Source: Euglena gracilis
Taxonomy: Eukaryota > Euglenida > Euglenophyceae > Euglenales
DNA: 64,000 nt
Assembly: GCA_039621445.1 (NCBI GenBank)
Contig: CP154956.1
Location: 16,161,508 to 16,225,507, forward strand
Direction of reading: 5' to 3'
In this document: positions 62,101 through 64,000 of the stretch, piece by piece
How positions within the stretch are numbered: the first letter of the stretch is position 1
Layout of the letters: every line of letters starts with the position of its first letter
The notes under the pieces: generated by a model
What the model was told of the DNA's origin: nothing
Databases searched by the model: none
Seen by the model: the letters and a program-made list of their open reading frames with translations, nothing else
Translations under genes and position numbers: made by a program

Positions 62101-63059
62101 GGAGGGACTGCCCTGCCGCCAGGGCGTGGGGGACATGTACACGGACCCGCAGGTACACACGGCGGACGGCAAGGGCTTCGGCATGGGCAACCTGGACCCA
62201 GGGAGCGCCTTGGGAGGTTCCCCCTCCCCGTTCCCCCACCCCGATCCCCCCATTCCCGAACCATGACAGGAGTGTGCCCGCCCCCGCTCGAGTCCAATGA
62301 AAATGGACCGAGGGAATCGTGTCCTGGGTCAAGTCCACACCAATTGGCTCATCCCGGCGCAAATGGTTAAAACAATGACATCGTTGATCGAGATCGGGGG
62401 GGGGGGATCAGGCAGAGGACCCCCCACTGGGGGGGTCTGACCCCCCCCCCACAAAACCACCGCTCACTTGATACCCTGCCCCAGTCCTACACCGCCATAA
62501 CACTCCACAGCGCAGAAGCTCAGAACGCCCTGAAAGTTGTTCATCCCATTCTTTCTGGGGATTGGTTTCGGTATCAAATTGCCAACTTCGGGTTCTTTCC
62601 CCTTGTCCCCCCCCCCCCGAAAAAGAGGGTTGACACCCCATTTTTTGGCAATGGAGCAAATGGACCCATTCGCGATGGAAATGGAGCGATGGGGCAAAAC
62701 TTTTTTTCGAGAAAGATAATGACTGGTTGGTTGGAATTGGAAACAAAAGAATTAGTGTTACCCCCCCCCCCTCGCAATCTCCTCCCCACTCACTTAATAC
62801 TAATAATAATAATGGGTTGGGGTCACGCTCAGTGGGGCCGACGATGGAAGTCAGGAGTCCTCTGGTTGGCCGGCCAACTCCAAAAGTCCTCTGGCTCGGG
62901 GGGGGGGGGGATGAGCCGCCCGCTGCCGGGGGCCGGTGGGGATGGACCGCTTCATGCGCACGCACTGGTGCAACTCCATCTGCACGTCCTTCGGCCTGCA
63001 GTTCCACGCCCCGAAGAAGTTCGGCGTGGCGTGCCGGCGCCCCGGCCGGCACCCGATGC
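55194..63059 (+). CDS. Alpha-kinase (MHCK/eEF2K-type) protein kinase, multi-exon
   Basis: Exons: about 55194-55318 (NKRHEFDQKVEDAHRRGFL); 56290-56376 (EKRWFSWDEKKWDQAVALRH); 57314 to about 57425 (KFAEGGMREAFFMAI); about 58590-58686 (ERMVAKRQKEG, likely ATP-binding Lys); 60521-60629 (EAYDTDVVMQAACQAVAKAF); about 61318-61413 (YLKGKYIKYNNNYG, TPQAF); 61774-61819 (EFTEGKLMIVDIR); 62123 to about 62200 (GVGDMYTDPQVHTADGKGFG); about 62942-63059 (MRTHWCNSICTSFGL). The segments follow the alpha-kinase order: glycine-containing N-lobe, TPQAF, VDI, TDPQVH, the Gly-rich GFGMGN loop, then the zinc-binding HxCNxxC. These enzymes phosphorylate Ser/Thr, as in myosin heavy-chain kinase and eEF2 kinase. Up to the last exon the frames are open. 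The start, the first two exons' membership and the 3' end are uncertain. Confidence 0.87.
55726..55995 (+). other. Possible extra exon of the alpha-kinase gene
   Basis: The frame from 55733 reads KVAEVKEDADPFPDLSRWPV in GC-rich DNA between two other candidate exons. No convincing acceptor/donor pair was found and there is no recognised domain. Confidence 0.25.
55998..56150. repeat. (GT)n microsatellite
   Basis: About 70 GT units with GTTGTG interruptions, inside an alpha-kinase intron. A short (CATATA)n-like run follows at 56388-56462. Confidence 0.95.
57094..57128. repeat. (AACC)n microsatellite
   Basis: Eight to nine AACC units. Confidence 0.9.
58232..58395. mobile_element. Short element with CAGGGTTCGA inverted ends
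   Basis: The left end CAGGGTTCGATATCAGGAGG (58235) pairs with CCTGTACTTGCCCTCAAATCGAACCCTG-like right text ending 58391, allowing gaps. The interior has only C/G runs and TAGACCGGGGGGGG. It is a shorter relative of the element at 45307-45680. Confidence 0.6.
58806..59079 (+). pseudogene. DDE-superfamily (pogo/CENP-B type) transposase C-terminal fragment
   Basis: The frame up to the TGA at 59077 reads IVVIPKNMTHAFQPADQFVI and GLKAQTQVAWDNWVENTF. The pattern of a Pro-x-x-x-Thr, Gln-Pro-Ala-Asp and a following Lys/Trp helix matches the region around the third catalytic acid in pogo/Tigger/CENP-B DDE transposases. The N-terminal part and the first two catalytic acids are not seen, so it is a remnant. 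It lies in an alpha-kinase intron. Confidence 0.7.
59412..59549 (+). pseudogene. Cys-rich zinc-binding tail of a transposase
   Basis: The frame reads LFLCECGAETARKCTVCSEH and VCDGCFPDHSVVICPL, then TAA. The spacing CxC..CxxC..C..CF..H resembles the C-terminal cross-brace Zn domains of transposases such as piggyBac or tc1-like proteins. It lies 330 bases after the DDE fragment and could be its tail or that of a second element. The antisense frame over the same DNA is a shadow. Confidence 0.5.
59985..60300. repeat. GGTGGGCAATGG family repeat, third copy
   Basis: CAGGGCGGTCTTTTAGGGAT, GACCGCCCCTTAAAGGCCGT, GGAAAACGCATTTTTTGGAC, and GTTGAATGTCGTGGGAGGAA line up with the two copies at 6045-6790. 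Confidence 0.7.
60351..60494 (+). mobile_element. Introner-like element, copy 5 (144 bp)
   Basis: CAGGCTGTATTTTAGTCGGG at the left and GTCGGTAAGAAACAGCCTG at the right form the family's inverted ends with two mismatches. The interior has GGGCAGGCACCCCAAGGCAC and C/G runs. The flanks AACTCCCCCCC and AACCCCCCTCC are similar but not identical, so a target duplication is only suggested. It lies directly before alpha-kinase exon 60521. Confidence 0.75.
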
Positions 63060-63077
63060 GATCCCCCCCCCCCCCCC

Positions 63078-63350
63078 CGGGAGACTGTCGTGCCCGAGAA
63101 CCTGTCTGGGTCCCGCCCGGGAAACTGTCAGGGCCCTTGGAACCTGTCAGGTGACAGTTCCCCGGGGGGGGGGGTGAGGCATCTCCCCCCTTGTTTTTGA
63201 CACAGGTTGGATATGACACCCCCCTGTTTCAACCTCATTTTTCTCAAACCCAAAATGCCTTGTGTCCCATGGTGCAGGGCCTATGACACGGCATGTCTAT
63301 GACACCCCCTCCGTGTCAACCGCATTTCCCCCGTATTGTGGTGTGTCAAG
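63078..63350. repeat. GAACCTGTCAGG family copy and GTGTCAACC hairpins
   Basis: GCCCGAGAACCTGTCTGGGT and GGAACCTGTCAGGTGACAG match 8356-8495. After this, TTGACACAGGTTGGATATGA and CTATGACACCCCCTCCGTGT resemble the small elements near 40.3-40.5 kb. Confidence 0.7.
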
Positions 63351-63773
63351 GACAAGTAGGGGGGAAGGTGGCCGGAGCCAGGCTACCATTGCCTACATTT
63401 GCGCCGCTTTTTTTGTGGTCGGCATTAATGTGCCATAATCCTGTTTTCAGGAACAGGATTTCTTGCTAGGTTTCCACAGTTGATTGAGGATTGTCGTGAG
63501 AATCTGACTACCACCATTTTGGGAAGCAATCAAATTTGGCTTCAAACTGCAAAAGGGTAACGATCATTTCACCATTGGGGCAGGGCAGGGGCTGAGGGGT
63601 GAGTTTTGAGACACCCGGGGTGCTTTTTGGCGGTGCTGATTGGCTTTGAATGCAGCCGCCACCTCGGATTTGGAACCCGCCAACGGCCTCCGTCAAAACC
63701 CGGCGCACAGCAAAAATCCTGCTTGGCGTTCCCGCGGTCCCCAACCCCCTCCGCTTCCCCGACTCCCCCTCGC

Positions 63774-63950
63774 AGCCGGGCCCGCCGCTGCGTCGCCTGC
63801 CGGCCCGCCGGCCGGAGCGCCGCCGCGGCACAAGGCCCCGAAGCGGGACGGGACGCACGTGTCGGGGACGGCGGGGGAGGCCACGAGCATGAGGATGGCC
63901 GACTTCATCGGCGACCTCCGCCCACACCCCGGCCCCGGGTTTTTTTTTTA
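63774..63950 (+). CDS. Candidate exon of unknown product
   Basis: After a CTCGCAG acceptor at 63775, one frame reads APKRDGTHVSGTAGEATSMR and MADFIGDLRPHPG with very high GC, as in other exons here. The first part is Ala/Pro-rich. It could be a C-terminal exon of the alpha-kinase gene or the start of the next gene, which would run off the window. The family is not recognised. Confidence 0.4.
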
Positions 63951-64000
63951 GCCTTGGACCCCGGGGGGGTAGGGTGGGTGGGTCTGGCTGAGCCCCCCCC

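Overview
The window is nuclear DNA from a eukaryote with very large, repeat-filled introns, most likely a protist. GC-rich protein-coding exons of about 40-190 bases lie far apart in introns of up to about 3.9 kb. The introns are full of CA/GT microsatellites, long runs of G or C, and several families of short repeated elements. Most introns are GT-AG, but several use GC donors. A few junctions fit no standard dinucleotide and carry short direct repeats at both ends. This resembles introns described from dinoflagellates and from lineages with introner transposons, but nothing here fixes the species. Every gene I can support is on the + strand.

Layout: (1) 383-2485, the 3' end of a gene for a protein with an acidic, lysine/arginine-tipped tail. 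(2) 2486-9856, mostly repeats, with a GC-rich candidate exon near 8.6 kb and a WRKY-like fragment near 4.76 kb. (3) 9857-22958, a divergent actin gene in at least twelve exons; one intron holds a 2.7 kb transposon containing a 965-base tandem duplication. (4) 23483-35931, a complete peroxisomal-type 3-ketoacyl-CoA thiolase gene. Its eleven exons sum to 1248 bases, encoding 415 residues with no frame break. (5) 39046 to about 49869, an RluA/RluD-like pseudouridine synthase homologue. (6) 50542-53583, a protein with a GDHGPYVEF motif that I cannot name. (7) 55194 to about 63059, an alpha-kinase (MHCK/eEF2K-type) gene with a degenerate DDE transposon in an intron. (8) 63774 to the end, one more GC-rich candidate exon.

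These look like ordinary, unrelated housekeeping or signalling genes (cytoskeleton, fatty-acid beta-oxidation, RNA modification, protein kinase) and not an operon or cluster. The most interesting content is in the introns. A family of 112-317 bp elements has 14-bp terminal inverted repeats starting CAGGCT or CAGGCTTGTGCTTA. Three copies have perfect 8-bp target-site duplications. Their ends contain GC...AG dinucleotides at positions where they could serve as splice sites, as expected of an introner. At least eight further repeat families share a C-run/G-run hairpin design.
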